Shown here one piece after another: positions 7,340-8,357 of a stretch of 8,357 nucleotides of DNA. The notes beneath the pieces are model-generated. The model saw only the letters and a list, made by a program, of their open reading frames with translations. It searched no databases and was not told where the DNA came from. A program made the position numbers and the translations under genes. Location of the stretch: NCBI GenBank assembly GCA_937958365.1, contig CALFEW010000704.1:1-8357 (forward strand), in the 5' to 3' direction. Source of the DNA: an uncultured Chloroflexota bacterium. Lineage in GTDB: Bacteria; Chloroflexota; Anaerolineae; Promineifilales; Promineifilaceae. The number at the start of each line of letters is the position of its first letter. Position 1 is the first letter of the stretch.

Positions 7340-8341
7340 ATGAAAATAACCGTTTTGAATGGCAGTCCCAAAGGGGAATTAAGCGTCACAATGCAGTCCG
7401 TGGCCTATCTGGCCAAGATTTACCCCCAGCACGAGTTCACCGTCCTGCACATCGCCCAGCGGATCAAGCATCTGGAGAAAAACCGCGCCGCTTTCGACGA
7501 CGTGATTGAGCAGGTGCGCGCCGCCGATGCCGTGCTGTGGGGCTTTTCCCTGTACATCCTCATCGTTCACGCCAGTTACAAGCGCTTCATCGAACTCATC
7601 TTCGAGCGTGGGGCGCAAGAGGCGTTTGCGGGCAAGTACACCGCCGCCCTCTCCACCTCCATCCACTTTTTTGACCACACCGCCCACAACTACATTCACG
7701 GCATCTGCGATGACCTGGGGATGCGCTTTGTGGATTCCTTCTCGGCCGATATGTATGACCTGGTGAAAGAAGAAGGCCAGCAGCAGCTTGTCCGATTTGG
7801 GCAGCAATTCCTGGAAGCCATCGAAACACAAGCGCCCACCCAGCGCCAGTATCCGCCCCTGACCTACCGCGAATTTGCCTATCAGCCGGAGCTGCCGCCG
7901 CACCCCGTCGCCACCGCCGGGAAAAAAGTGGTCATCCTGCACGATGAAAACGACGCCGACAGCAATCTGGCAAAAATGGTGGCCCGCTGCCGCAGCGCCT
8001 TCGCCGGCGAGGTGACGGTAGTCAATATCCACGACATTGACATAAAAGGCGGCTGCCTGGGCTGCGTGGAATGTGGCGCCGCCAATCAGTGCATCTACAC
8101 GGGCAAAGATGGGTACATTGAGTTCTACACCAACACCGTGATGACCGCCGACGTCCTCGTCTACGCCGGGCGGATGGTAGACCGCTATCTGTCGTCGCGC
8201 TGGAAGCTGTTTTTTGACCGGATTTTCTTCAACACCCACACGCCGGTTTTGGAAGGCAAACAGATCGCCCTGGTTATTTCTGGACCTGTGGGGCAAACGC
8301 CCAACCTGATGGAGATTTTCCACGGCTTTTTTGAGTTCTAG
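7340..8341 (+). CDS. Tandem flavodoxin-fold NAD(P)H-dependent oxidoreductase with Isf-like cysteine cluster, probably cut short by a TAG
   Basis: The 333 residues form two flavodoxin-like halves. The first (1 to about 168) opens with strand MKITVLNGSPKG, whose GSPK is the FMN phosphate loop. The second (from about 195, KKVVILHDENDADSN) has a degenerate loop but keeps later family landmarks: GGCLGCVECGAANQC, then TADVLVYAGRMVDRYLSSRWKLFFDR. Cysteines 239, 242, 245 and 251 give CX2CX2CX5C, the compact pattern that binds a 4Fe-4S cluster in iron-sulfur flavoproteins (Isf). An electron-transfer or quinone/FMN reductase role in the cytoplasm is inferred; the partner is unknown. The start is fixed by a strong ribosome binding site. 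The TAG at 8339-8341 falls where related proteins usually continue, and the frame beyond it reads SANLV up to the window edge, so this may be a nonsense allele (CAG to TAG), a sequencing error or readthrough. Confidence 0.85.
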   Translation: MKITVLNGSPKGELSVTMQSVAYLAKIYPQHEFTVLHIAQRIKHLEKNRAAFDDVIEQVRAADAVLWGFSLYILIVHASYKRFIELIFERGAQEAFAGKYTAALSTSIHFFDHTAHNYIHGICDDLGMRFVDSFSADMYDLVKEEGQQQLVRFGQQFLEAIETQAPTQRQYPPLTYREFAYQPELPPHPVATAGKKVVILHDENDADSNLAKMVARCRSAFAGEVTVVNIHDIDIKGGCLGCVECGAANQCIYTGKDGYIEFYTNTVMTADVLVYAGRMVDRYLSSRWKLFFDRIFFNTHTPVLEGKQIALVISGPVGQTPNLMEIFHGFFEF

Positions 8342-8357
8342 AGCGCTAATCTCGTCG

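Noticed and set aside
7379..8323. Long reverse-strand open frame (314 residues) opposite the flavoprotein gene
   Set aside because: The + strand frame has clear family motifs and a strong ribosome binding site; the reverse frame has no recognisable motif and is an expected shadow of GC-rich codon use.

Overview
The window suggests a GC-rich, free-living bacterium, most likely of the phylum Chloroflexota (Anaerolineae, Caldilinea or Ardenticatenia type). This is inferred from the style of the genes: giant GT-C membrane glycosyltransferases that carry an extra-cytoplasmic beta-sandwich tail, a MalT/LAL-type LuxR regulator, and a flavodoxin-family oxidoreductase. No marker gene is present, so the placement is tentative. 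All four protein genes lie on the + strand. No tRNA, rRNA, transposase or CRISPR array was seen.

Layout. Positions 2-3556 hold one very long membrane protein that is already open at the left edge. Its first half looks like a YfhO-family membrane protein and its second half like a PMT_2/ArnT-like glycosyltransferase, joined in one reading frame through a Trp-rich linker. A GNAT acetyltransferase (3589-4131) follows after 32 bases. A 907-residue ATP-binding LuxR-type regulator (4164-6887) follows after another 32 bases. Positions 6888-7339 form a 452-base non-coding region. A flavoprotein with two flavodoxin-like halves and a four-cysteine cluster motif (7340-8341) closes the window. It stops at a TAG, after which the same frame still reads like the family.

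The non-coding region is the most unusual part. It holds four hairpins, each with a TTTA or TAAA tetraloop, spaced 30, 31 and 30 bases centre to centre and arranged as a mirror image (stems of 6, 9, 9 and 6 bp) about position 7057. A fifth hairpin of the same design lies at 7181-7196. All imperfect pairs become G-U wobbles when each hairpin is read in its TTTA orientation, which points to selection on a folded single strand. This looks like a compound REPIN/MITE-type palindromic repeat.

The palindrome ACGGCCGT occurs 15 times, in all three codon phases and once outside genes. That is far more than base composition predicts and resembles a genome-wide signature word such as HIP1 of cyanobacteria.

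No joint pathway is evident. The glycosyltransferase probably modifies a cell-surface glycan or glycolipid, and the acetyltransferase may be co-transcribed with it. The LuxR regulator and the flavoprotein could be regulator and target, but only their adjacency supports this.
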